In this document: one piece after another, positions 6,396-11,430 of the stretch | Numbering within the stretch: the first letter of the stretch is position 1 | Layout: the number at the start of each line of letters is the position of its first letter | Translations under genes and position numbers: made by a program | Origin: SAR86 cluster bacterium | GTDB lineage: Bacteria > Pseudomonadota > Gammaproteobacteria > Pseudomonadales > Azotimanducaceae | DNA length: 11,430 nucleotides | NCBI GenBank assembly: GCA_013204195.1 | Contig: JABMOJ010000017.1 | Coordinates: forward strand, 1-11,430 | Direction of reading: 5' to 3' | The notes under the pieces: generated by a model | Told to the model about the DNA's origin: nothing | Seen by the model: only the letters and a program-made list of their open reading frames with translations | The model's database searches: none

Positions 6396-6674
6396 ATGCC
6401 TTATACAAATTTGGAAGTTTCAAGAATTATTGAAATGGCCTGGGAAGATAGAACTCCCTTTGAAGCTATCGAATCCCAGTTTGGTCTGAACGAATCTGCC
6501 GTTATCGCGGTCATGCGCACTCAGTTGCAGCAGGGCAGTTTCAAGCGCTGGCGCAAACGTGTTACTGGGCGTCAAACGAAGCATGGTGCCATGAGAAATC
6601 CGGATGTCAGCCGAGGGTATTGCCCGACACAATATAAATTCAAATCCTCAAAAAATACTAAGGCACGACGCTAA
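6396..6674 (+). CDS. DUF2805 / TIGR03643 family protein
   Basis: A 92-residue basic protein matching the family signature almost throughout: SRIIEMAWEDRTPFEAIE, FGLNESAVIAVMR, RWRKRVTGRQTKH and YCPTQYKF. The N-terminal half has a helix-turn-helix-like pattern (residues ~8-44, PFEAIESQFGLNESAVIAVM), and the C-terminal half is rich in Arg and Lys, so nucleic-acid binding is plausible; the family's function is unknown to me. I chose ATG 6396 because family conservation begins right after it. A GTG at 6351 with GGTGA nearby would add 15 unconserved residues. It is convergent with the coq7 gene, 31 bp away, and a T-rich stretch (gttttttc, 6694-6701) follows. Confidence 0.88.
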   Translation: MPYTNLEVSRIIEMAWEDRTPFEAIESQFGLNESAVIAVMRTQLQQGSFKRWRKRVTGRQTKHGAMRNPDVSRGYCPTQYKFKSSKNTKARR

Positions 6675-6705
6675 ACGCTCTCTTCGGCCTACGTTTTTTC
6701 CCGCC

Positions 6706-7236
6706 TTACACCCGTCTTGCTAACCTCACAGCGATTTTCGACCCCGCTCCGACTAGATAGCACCAGCGCTTGGCTGCTGCGCTAGGCAGACCGCCGGCAA
6801 GGTTGGCCGCCTCGTCTTTATGGTCGATCTCGTCTCGCATGAAGGCGGCTAGTTTCTCTTTCACATTCGGGAATTGCCGCATTTCGGCGTGCACAATCTG
6901 CTGCTGATAGTGCGCCTGCACAAACGTCTCGACGGCTGCGACAGTAAGATAAACCGACCGCTCGCTGACGCAAGCAGGCAGGAAGCCCGTCAAAAAGCCT
7001 GCGATCCGCCATATCGGTAACAACAGACTTCGGCCTTGAGGTGGCAGCAGTGCGTTAATCTCAGCAAGGTGACGTTGTTCCGTGGCGAGATGCCGCAAAC
7101 AAAATTGGCGCAATGCTGGGCCAGGCTGAGTCGCTAACACACCCCGATAAATCCATACGGCGCCAGTTTCGCCCGCTTGGTCAGAGCGCAGCTCCGCCTC
7201 AAGCCAAATCGGTAACTCGATTGCAGTGACCGCCAT
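6706..7236 (-). CDS. coq7: Demethoxyubiquinone hydroxylase (Coq7 family)
   Basis: A 176-residue di-iron hydroxylase that adds the last ring hydroxyl in ubiquinone synthesis, converting demethoxyubiquinone for the final O-methylation. All six expected iron ligands can be placed: Glu23 (QAGETGA), Glu53 and His56 (EQRH), Glu103 (VETFVQAHY) and Glu136 and His139 (DEIDH). The pattern LPIWRIAGFLTGF and AHYQQQI resembles mitochondrial and alphaproteobacterial Coq7 more than the longer gammaproteobacterial form known to me. Its ATG shares the A with the stop of the upstream ubiG gene (TGATG), so the two are translationally coupled. It acts at the inner membrane on a lipid substrate. The start follows from this overlap. 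Confidence 0.93.
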   Translation of the reverse strand: MAVTAIELPIWLEAELRSDQAGETGAVWIYRGVLATQPGPALRQFCLRHLATEQRHLAEINALLPPQGRSLLLPIWRIAGFLTGFLPACVSERSVYLTVAAVETFVQAHYQQQIVHAEMRQFPNVKEKLAAFMRDEIDHKDEAANLAGGLPSAAAKRWCYLVGAGSKIAVRLARRV

Positions 7237-7961
7237 CAGGTTTTGCTCGCCACCATCATGTAGTTCGCCCGCATATTGCCTGTGAGAAACAGCTGTTGAC
7301 GCAGCGGGTTCATGCCGACCCCCGTTTGTGACTGCACAGACAAGCCGCCCTGCTGCAAACTCAGCAGTGCTTCTTCAGGCGTGACATAACGTTGCCAAGA
7401 GTGGGTGCCACGGGGCAACCAACCTAAGATGTATTCTGCGCCGACAATGGTTGTCAGCCAGGAAAACCAGGTGCGATTAATCGTTGCCAAAAACATCAGG
7501 CCGCCAGCAGCTGTGAGGTCGCAGGTTCTCGCCATAAATAAGGGTAGATTGTTGACGTGCTCTATTACTTCCATATTCAGCACCACATCAAAATCGTCAA
7601 TATCCGCCAATGCTTCTACGGCGCCGCAACGATAATCAATCACGAGGCCTTGGGCCTGCGCGTGCTCGTGAGCGATGCCGATATTTTTAGCCGCGACATC
7701 AATACCGGTGACCTTTGCACCCTGTTTTGCCATCTGTTCGGCGAGCAACCCGGCGCCGCAGCCGATGTCGAGAATACGAAGCCCTTTGAGGCTGACCGCA
7801 TTGAAATGTTGTTGGATTTTTTGTGTAACGAACGGCGCACGCAGAGCATTGAGCCGATGCAGCGGCCACATGGGCCCCTGAGGATCCCACCACTGGTGTG
7901 CGAGCTGATCAAACTTTGCAGTTTCGCGCTGGTCTTCAGTTGTTATTGGTTGAGTGGTCAT
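7236..7961 (-). CDS. ubiG: Bifunctional ubiquinone O-methyltransferase UbiG
   Basis: A 241-residue SAM-dependent class I methyltransferase that carries out both O-methylations of the ubiquinone ring. Diagnostic features are KFDQLAHQWWDPQGPMWPLH (residues 17-36), SAM-binding LDIGCGAG at 64-71, acidic GID near 86-88, NMEVIEHV at 129-136, and the UbiG-specific GAEYILGWLPRGTHSW at 174-189. Length equals that of the E. coli enzyme. I chose ATG 7961, preceded by AAGAG, because it gives the family N-terminus; the frame is open to 8117, which would add 52 residues with no family resemblance. It is the first gene of a ubiG-coq7 operon. The sequence resembles alphaproteobacterial UbiG (AAKNIGIA, GAEYIL..LPRGTH), which is noted as a possible sign of transfer or lineage. 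Confidence 0.96.
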   Translation of the reverse strand: MTTQPITTEDQRETAKFDQLAHQWWDPQGPMWPLHRLNALRAPFVTQKIQQHFNAVSLKGLRILDIGCGAGLLAEQMAKQGAKVTGIDVAAKNIGIAHEHAQAQGLVIDYRCGAVEALADIDDFDVVLNMEVIEHVNNLPLFMARTCDLTAAGGLMFLATINRTWFSWLTTIVGAEYILGWLPRGTHSWQRYVTPEEALLSLQQGGLSVQSQTGVGMNPLRQQLFLTGNMRANYMMVASKT

Positions 7962-8107
7962 GACTCTTATACGCAGCAAAATCTGCGCTAGATGAGTCAA
8001 ACACGCTGGGTTGCTGACCTGCTGTGTTCGACCTGGCCCATTGATCGATACCAGCCAGTTCAATATCAAGCGATGACTCAGATGCAGCGACCATCCAAGC
8101 ACAGCGA

Positions 8108-8287
8108 TTAGCGCCAATTTTTAGTAGGTTCCGGCGGTTGCGGGGTATTTAAGACGATGCTCATATTGTCGTTACTGGCCACTCTGGCACTTAATGGAAA
8201 GTCAGAGCGCTTACTGACCAGCCCAGCGATGTAACTATCGACTTTCGCCCCATTAATAAGCAACGCATTTGTTTGCTGCACCATCAT
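8108..8287 (-). CDS. Possible small ORF, 59 residues, unknown
   Basis: From ATG 8287 (ATG-ATG-GTG) to TAA 8108 the minus strand reads MMVQQTNALLINGAKV, continues through a mixed polar segment and ends PQPPEPTKNWR. Amino-acid composition looks protein-like, but I recognise no family and see no clear ribosome site. An in-frame stop lies 12 codons upstream, so it is not obviously the tail of a longer gene, though a degraded fragment is possible. It overlaps the candidate enhancer of the divergent porin promoter at its 5' end, which argues for caution. Confidence 0.28.
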   Translation of the reverse strand: MMVQQTNALLINGAKVDSYIAGLVSKRSDFPLSARVASNDNMSIVLNTPQPPEPTKNWR

Positions 8288-8293
8288 AGAGCG
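8277..8293 (+). promoter_or_regulatory. Candidate NtrC-type enhancer site
   Basis: TGCACCATCATAGAGCG has a perfect left half and a 4/7 right half against the NtrC consensus TGCACCA-N3-TGGTGCA. Its centre lies about 96 bp upstream of the predicted sigma-54 start. A second, weaker GGCACC half-site begins at 8308, 31 bp downstream, about three helical turns, as in paired NtrC sites upstream of glnA. Assignment to NtrC rather than another enhancer-binding protein is inference. Confidence 0.4.
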
Positions 8294-8354
8294 ACTTTGA
8301 AAATCCAGGCACCTTTATGCTCACATTTGCAAAGCGTCCAGGGTGGCGCAGCGT

Positions 8355-8370
8355 TGGCACAGCTCTTGCA
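8355..8370 (+). promoter_or_regulatory. Sigma-54 (RpoN) -24/-12 promoter
   Basis: TGGCACAGCTCTTGCA fits the sigma-54 consensus TGGCAC-N5-TTGCW at every defined position, with the invariant GG (8356-8357) and GC (8368-8369) at the correct spacing. Transcription would start near 8381, giving a 55-base leader before the ATG at 8436. The leader contains an 18-bp dyad, GGGTGA-N6-TCACCC (8385-8402). This places the TorF-like gene under an activator such as NtrC. Confidence 0.85.
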
Positions 8371-8435
8371 AAAGACCCTGTAGCGGGTGACAGTGATCAC
8401 CCCTCACCACTATCAACAAAGGGATAACACAAGAC

Positions 8436-9146
8436 ATGAACTCACGAATTCTCTCACTCGCCGCGGCCGGACTCTTGCTTTCAACTGGCACTGCACAAGC
8501 AAACGAATGGACTGCCAATATCGCCGCTTCCAATAACTATATCTGGCGCGGTCTAACTCAGTCAGTCAACGAAGTCGCGGTCTCAGGCGGCATCGACTTT
8601 ACTGCCGACAATGGGTTCTACGCAGGAACTTGGGTTTCAAACGTGAGCTACGCCGCCGACGATGTCTATTCCTATGAACACGACCTCTACGCTGGCTTCT
8701 CCGGCGAAGCAGGCGGGATCAGCTACGACCTCGGTTACCTTTACTTCAACTATGATGAAGAAGCAGAATTCGACTTTGGCGAAGTTTATGGTTCAATCGG
8801 ATTCAATGCGTTTACTCTTGGTATCAATATCTTAGCGAATACCGAAGCCGAAGAAGGCCTGGGCCAGGACTTCGGCTTTGGCAAAACAACCTACACTTAC
8901 GCGGATTATGCTACAGAAATAGGCAACGGCGTGGAACTGGGTTTGCACGTTGGTTTTCATCAAGGTGATTTCTCTGAGGCTTTCAACGGCGTTCCGGGTG
9001 ACTACGCTGACTACAATGTCTCCCTCTCAAAGGATGGCTTCTCTTTTATGATCACGTCTACAGATCTGGACGATGCCGGCCCGGATGCCCTGGACAACGA
9101 TGAAGTAAAATTTGTCGTTGGCTATGCTCTGGACTTCGCACTATAG
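8436..9146 (+). CDS. TorF-like putative porin (TIGR02001 family outer-membrane protein)
   Basis: A 236-residue exported protein. The signal peptide is residues 1-22, with a hydrophobic core AAAGLLLSTG and cleavage after AQA before NEW. The mature part begins with the family hallmark ASNNYIWRGLTQS and shows alternating aromatic/glycine strands (DLYAGFSGEAGGISYDLGYLYFNY in two strands, YADYNVSLSKDGFSFMI) ending in a hydrophobic strand FVVGYALDFAL, as in outer-membrane beta-barrels. The mature protein is strongly acidic. The role in transport is unproven; related genes are, from memory, often next to glnK-amtB, which fits the sigma-54 promoter here. Those genes are not present in this window. 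A ribosome-site-like AAGGG lies a rather long 12 bases before the ATG. Confidence 0.9.
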   Translation: MNSRILSLAAAGLLLSTGTAQANEWTANIAASNNYIWRGLTQSVNEVAVSGGIDFTADNGFYAGTWVSNVSYAADDVYSYEHDLYAGFSGEAGGISYDLGYLYFNYDEEAEFDFGEVYGSIGFNAFTLGINILANTEAEEGLGQDFGFGKTTYTYADYATEIGNGVELGLHVGFHQGDFSEAFNGVPGDYADYNVSLSKDGFSFMITSTDLDDAGPDALDNDEVKFVVGYALDFAL

Positions 9147-9157
9147 GCTGTTAGATA

Positions 9158-9242
9158 GCTCGCCACATCGGCGAGCACTTTACAGAAGCCCCTAAAAAAA
9201 GGGAGCGGAATGACCCAATTGGTCTTTCGGCTCCCTTTTTTG
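9158..9242 (+). terminator. Double-hairpin terminator after the TorF-like gene
   Basis: The first hairpin, GCTCGCC-N5-GGCGAGC, spans 9158-9176. The second pairs an A-run plus GGGAGC (9194-9206) with GCTCCC plus a T-run (9230-9241), with a further GACC/GGTC inner stem around the loop CAATT. The flanking A and T runs make the second a canonical intrinsic terminator that could work in both directions. Confidence 0.85.
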
Positions 9243-9274
9243 TTCCCGTCCTCGTTCTCACATTAATGAGCGAC

Positions 9275-9355
9275 AGGGGACACTGATGACTGAGTAATTT
9301 AGTAATTTAGTGACCATCATCTATCGAGGTGCGTTATTCAGTCATCAGCGCCCCT
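9275..9355. repeat. Large imperfect inverted repeat with internal 8-bp tandem
   Basis: CTGATGACTGAGTAA (9283-9297) is the near-perfect reverse complement (14/15) of TTATTCAGTCATCAG (9334-9348), and AGGGG (9275-9279) pairs with CCCCT (9351-9355), making arms of about 20 bp. The intervening segment starts with AGTAATTT twice in tandem (9293-9308). No gene lies inside and no T tract follows. It may be a small palindromic mobile repeat or a regulatory RNA structure. Confidence 0.7.
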
Positions 9356-9382
9356 CCATCCACCTCCATCTACCTCCATTTA
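9353..9382. repeat. 10-bp tandem repeat, three copies
   Basis: CCTCCATCCA (9353-9362), CCTCCATCTA (9363-9372) and CCTCCATTTA (9373-9382) follow each other without gaps, overlapping the end of the preceding inverted repeat. They lie about 70 bp upstream of the MFS gene. Confidence 0.85.
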
Positions 9383-9392
9383 AAGCGAACAA

Positions 9393-9420
9393 CTACCTCT
9401 TGAGATCGATCAAGTGGTAG
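9393..9420. promoter_or_regulatory. Candidate operator dyad upstream of the MFS exporter
   Basis: CTACCTCTTGA (9393-9403) and TCAAGTGGTAG (9410-9420) are inverted repeats matching at 10 of 11 positions around GATCGA. The 28-bp dyad ends 33 bp before the TTG start of the MFS gene, a common place for a TetR- or MarR-type repressor site. It is not followed by T's, so a terminator is unlikely. No regulator gene is adjacent in the window. Confidence 0.4.
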
Positions 9421-9453
9421 CATTCGCCTCCGCGACTAAACCAGGCAACCTCA

Positions 9454-10689
9454 TTGAGCACCGCAAAATCTAAACCTTGGGGCGCATTTCTCTATTCGGA
9501 TTATCCGGTCCTCTGGGTCATCCTCATCATGGGATCGATCCTCAGCTGGATGCGCATCCTCGGCACCGCCCAATGGCTGTTAGATGAAACCGGATCTGCC
9601 TACCTGGTCGGGTTAATCGGCGTGGTGCAGCTAGTCGTGCAGGTTCCAGTGACATTATGGGCCGGTAATCTTGCTGATCGAATGGATCGCAAAAAGCTCA
9701 TGTCGTATGCCTACGGTACAACAACACTTGTGATGATGGTGCTTGGCGTGCTGGAATTTCAAGACGCTCTCACCCCTGTTTTCGTCTACCTTGGCATCGC
9801 GGTGATGGCCGGCACCCACATGCTCGCGAGTCCGGCTCGCGCGGCCATTGTGCCTATCGTTGTCCCAAAGAGCGATTTGATGCTGGCGGTCTCAACGGAT
9901 ACTGCATCAAGCAATGCCGCCGCGATCGCAGGTCCATTACTGTTTGCTTTTGTGGCGGTCAACTTCGGCTCAACCGAGGTTTTCTTGATCGCGGCAATCA
10001 TCGGTAGTGTCGCTGCAATCCTTCCTATATTCGTAAAAGCTGCAGGCGTAGCAGAGGGGCATGATCACAGCGAGGTGAAGCCTTCACAAATTCAGCAAAC
10101 AAAAGCTGGCTTTAGCTACGTCTCAAAACACCCAATCTTGCCAGGACTTTTTCTATTAGACATTGGTATTACGACAGCATCCTTCTACCGAGAAATTTTG
10201 CCCGTATTGGCCCTCGGTCTATTTGCCGGAGGCGCTAGCGCCACAGGCATGCTCGGCGCCGCCAACTCAACCGGGGCTATACTAGGGTCATTCGTAGCTT
10301 TACTGTTTGTTAATTACAAAGCCAAGGGCATGCTGGTGCTCTATGCTTCCTTCGCCTACGGATTCATTTTGTTCGGCTTTGGTCTCGCGAACTCACTCTG
10401 GATGGGTTTGTTGATGATAGGCTTGTTGGGCGCAGCAGACGCCGTCACAGTCGCGGTTAGAGCAACAACCGTGATGCTCACCACGCCGGATCATATGCGC
10501 GGGCGTGCCTACGCCCTAATGATTCTGGCCGCTCAAACCGCCAACAATATTGGCACCATTTGGGTGGGCGCCTGGGCCGGCGCCATTGGCGCTAACAACA
10601 CCATGTTATTGGGTGGCGTGATATCAATTACAGCAACCGCCATGATTTGGTGGTTCTGGAAACCCATCCGACAATTCAGATCAGACTAG
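9454..10689 (+). CDS. MFS transporter, EntS-like (MFS_3) exporter
   Basis: A 411-residue inner-membrane protein with about twelve predicted helices in two halves separated by a hydrophilic loop (GHDHSEVKPSQIQQTKAG, ~199-216). MFS motif A is seen as GNLADRMDRKKLM at 71-83. The later segment TTVMLTTPDHMRGRAYAL is typical of EntS/MFS_3 drug or siderophore exporters. Substrate is unknown and no siderophore genes are nearby. The start is TTG 9454, with AGG at 9443-9445 as ribosome site; no upstream ATG or GTG in frame was found and the N-terminus fits the family. A candidate operator lies just upstream. The stop codon is part of a 16-bp direct repeat. Confidence 0.87.
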   Translation: MSTAKSKPWGAFLYSDYPVLWVILIMGSILSWMRILGTAQWLLDETGSAYLVGLIGVVQLVVQVPVTLWAGNLADRMDRKKLMSYAYGTTTLVMMVLGVLEFQDALTPVFVYLGIAVMAGTHMLASPARAAIVPIVVPKSDLMLAVSTDTASSNAAAIAGPLLFAFVAVNFGSTEVFLIAAIIGSVAAILPIFVKAAGVAEGHDHSEVKPSQIQQTKAGFSYVSKHPILPGLFLLDIGITTASFYREILPVLALGLFAGGASATGMLGAANSTGAILGSFVALLFVNYKAKGMLVLYASFAYGFILFGFGLANSLWMGLLMIGLLGAADAVTVAVRATTVMLTTPDHMRGRAYALMILAAQTANNIGTIWVGAWAGAIGANNTMLLGGVISITATAMIWWFWKPIRQFRSD

Positions 10690-10811
10690 GCGTCCCCGAC
10701 TAGATTCGTGTCTTTGCGCCAAAGGCGCAAAACATGAATGCCGGCAGGTGATTTCGCAACGCGAAACACCGAGAGGCGTCCCCGACTAGGCCTGTTTGCC
10801 ATAGGCCTAGC
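10687..10811. repeat. Cluster of direct repeats and hairpins after the MFS gene
   Basis: AGGCGTCCCCGACTAG occurs at 10688-10703 and again exactly at 10774-10789, 86 bp apart. Between the copies are two hairpins, TTTGCGCC-AAA-GGCGCAAA and TTTCGC-AAC-GCGAAA; after the second copy comes a third, CTAGGCCT-N9-AGGCCTAG. The first copy includes the TAG stop of the MFS gene. The arrangement resembles a REP/BIME-like non-autonomous repeat, but I do not recognise a named family. Confidence 0.65.
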
Positions 10812-10843
10812 CACAGTGACGTAAATTGGAATGATCAGAATCA

Positions 10844-10869
10844 GGGGTCGGAGTCATGGCTCCGACCCC
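10844..10869. repeat. REP-like palindrome GGGGTCGGAG...CTCCGACCCC, possible bidirectional terminator
   Basis: GGGGTCGGAG (10844-10853) and CTCCGACCCC (10860-10869) form a perfect 10-bp stem around TCATGG. Palindromes of this GGGGTC(A/G)GAG type are, from memory, dispersed in many proteobacterial genomes and associated with REP-associated Y1 transposases (RAYTs); no transposase is seen here. It lies between two convergent MFS genes, 22 bp from the end of the second, and could stop transcription from both sides. Confidence 0.65.
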
Positions 10870-10891
10870 GTTTATATGCGAGGAACGGTTG

Positions 10892-11430
10892 TTAGTTCCT
10901 GTCTACCATATCCTTATCGAGTCGCCGCCAGGTCAGCAGGAAGAACAGCGAACTGGCGGCGTACAGGGCAGCCATAATGACCATCGCCGACTGCAGACTC
11001 TGTGAGTAAACTTCGCCGCAGACATTTTGCAGATTGTCGCTCAACTCGCCTACCACAGCCGGATGGCATTGATTTCGCGCCAGCTCCTCAGTCGCCACGC
11101 CAAGCTCAGCGATGCCGCTAACAAAGAAAATGTCCGAAATGGCGCCGATGAACAAGGGCCCAAATCCGTAGCCGATGAGATTGACGACGAACAGTAATAC
11201 AGCAGTCGCCATTGCACGCACACGCATGCTCACAACACCCTGGCCAATAGTGTATTGGGCGGCGAGATAGCCGTACTTCACGAAACCGCCAATCATCAAG
11301 CAGATGGCAGCAAGTAGCAGACTCTCTGTCGTGAAGGCATAGAGATAAAATGGGATCGACAAGGCCAAACCGCTGCCCGGCACCCACGCGATGGCCCCCG
11401 GGTATTTTTTGTAAAGCTTTGTTGCCAGCC
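10892..11430 (-). CDS. MFS transporter, Spinster-like, partial (C-terminal part, N-terminus beyond right edge)
   Basis: The frame is open from the right edge to TAA at 10892, giving about 178 C-terminal residues. The GTG at 11383 is internal, since coding continues upstream as KLYKKYPGAIAW before VPGSGLALSIPFYLYAF. Membrane segments include the IPFYLYAF region, LLLAAICLMIGGF, ATAVLLFVVNLIGYGFGPLFIG and AMVIMAALYAASSLFFLLTW. The pattern VRAMATAVLLFVVNLIGYGFGPLFIGAISD matches the second half of Spinster-type MFS carriers common in proteobacteria. A loop with two Cys (NQCHP, NVCGE) before the last helix may be periplasmic and disulfide-linked. Substrate is unknown. It converges with the upstream EntS-like gene. 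Confidence 0.87.
   Translation of the reverse strand, partial: LATKLYKKYPGAIAWVPGSGLALSIPFYLYAFTTESLLLAAICLMIGGFVKYGYLAAQYTIGQGVVSMRVRAMATAVLLFVVNLIGYGFGPLFIGAISDIFFVSGIAELGVATEELARNQCHPAVVGELSDNLQNVCGEVYSQSLQSAMVIMAALYAASSLFFLLTWRRLDKDMVDRN

Larger units (their letters stand above)
7962..8435. other. Divergent regulatory interval between ubiG and the TorF-like gene (474 bp)
   Basis: The interval must hold the ubiG promoter (minus) and the porin promoter (plus). I see no clear sigma-70 boxes for ubiG. It contains a possible 59-residue minus-strand ORF (8108-8287), a candidate NtrC enhancer (8277-8293), a perfect sigma-54 promoter (8355-8370) and an 18-bp dyad in the porin leader (8385-8402). 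The 7962-8107 part shows nothing identifiable. Confidence 0.6.

Noticed and set aside
7557..7991. 144-codon plus-strand open frame
   Set aside because: Antisense to ubiG, whose motifs are unambiguous; no recognisable domain in the product.
7962..8117. 52-residue N-terminal extension of UbiG
   Set aside because: UbiG similarity begins right after ATG 7961, total length then equals the known enzyme, and the extension shows no conserved feature.
8321..8533. 70-codon minus-strand open frame
   Set aside because: Overlaps the sigma-54 promoter and the signal-peptide region of the TorF-like gene; no family resemblance.

Overview
The window looks like chromosomal DNA of a Gram-negative member of the Pseudomonadota, most likely a free-living, probably aquatic, gammaproteobacterium. 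The evidence is two adjacent ubiquinone-biosynthesis genes (UbiG and Coq7), an outer-membrane protein of the TIGR02001/TorF-like family behind a textbook sigma-54 promoter, a DUF2805/TIGR03643 protein, and moderate GC. Class-level placement is inference; the UbiG and Coq7 proteins have an alphaproteobacterial/mitochondrial flavour.

Layout. (1) 1-3239: an inorganic-carbon module. A LysR-type regulator of the OxyR subgroup (minus strand, running off the left edge) is divergent from a beta-carbonic anhydrase, followed 74 bp later by a BicA-like SulP transporter with a STAS domain. Dyads in the 135-bp divergent intergenic region are the likely regulator sites. The regulator has Leu where OxyR has its peroxidatic Cys. 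(2) 3240-4568: a gene-poor stretch with a perfect 12-bp hairpin, a 14-bp tandem repeat, a translationally coupled pair of small orphan genes (3777-4345) and a 13-bp tandem repeat. (3) 4569-6674: a DoxX-like membrane protein (minus) divergent from a patatin-like hydrolase (plus), then a DUF2805 protein (plus). (4) 6706-7961: a ubiG-coq7 operon on the minus strand whose stop and start codons share one base. (5) 7962-9242: a regulatory region with a possible 59-residue ORF, a candidate NtrC site and a perfect sigma-54 -24/-12 promoter, driving a secreted TorF-like beta-barrel protein that ends in a double-hairpin terminator. (6) 9243-11430: an intergenic region with a large inverted repeat and a candidate operator, an EntS-like MFS exporter starting at TTG, a 200-bp cluster of hairpins and repeats between convergent genes, and the C-terminal part of a second MFS transporter (Spinster-like) running off the right edge.

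How genes work together: carbonic anhydrase plus BicA-like transporter would raise and interconvert intracellular bicarbonate and CO2, plausibly induced by the divergent regulator. UbiG and Coq7 catalyse two ring-modification steps of ubiquinone synthesis. The porin-like protein is probably induced by nitrogen limitation or another sigma-54 signal. The intergenic regions share an unusual density of short tandem duplications and palindromes. I found no CRISPR array, rRNA, tRNA, transposase gene, defence system or clearly new multi-gene system; the most notable items are the Cys-less OxyR-like regulator, the sigma-54 porin promoter, the orphan gene pair and the repeat cluster at 10687-10869.
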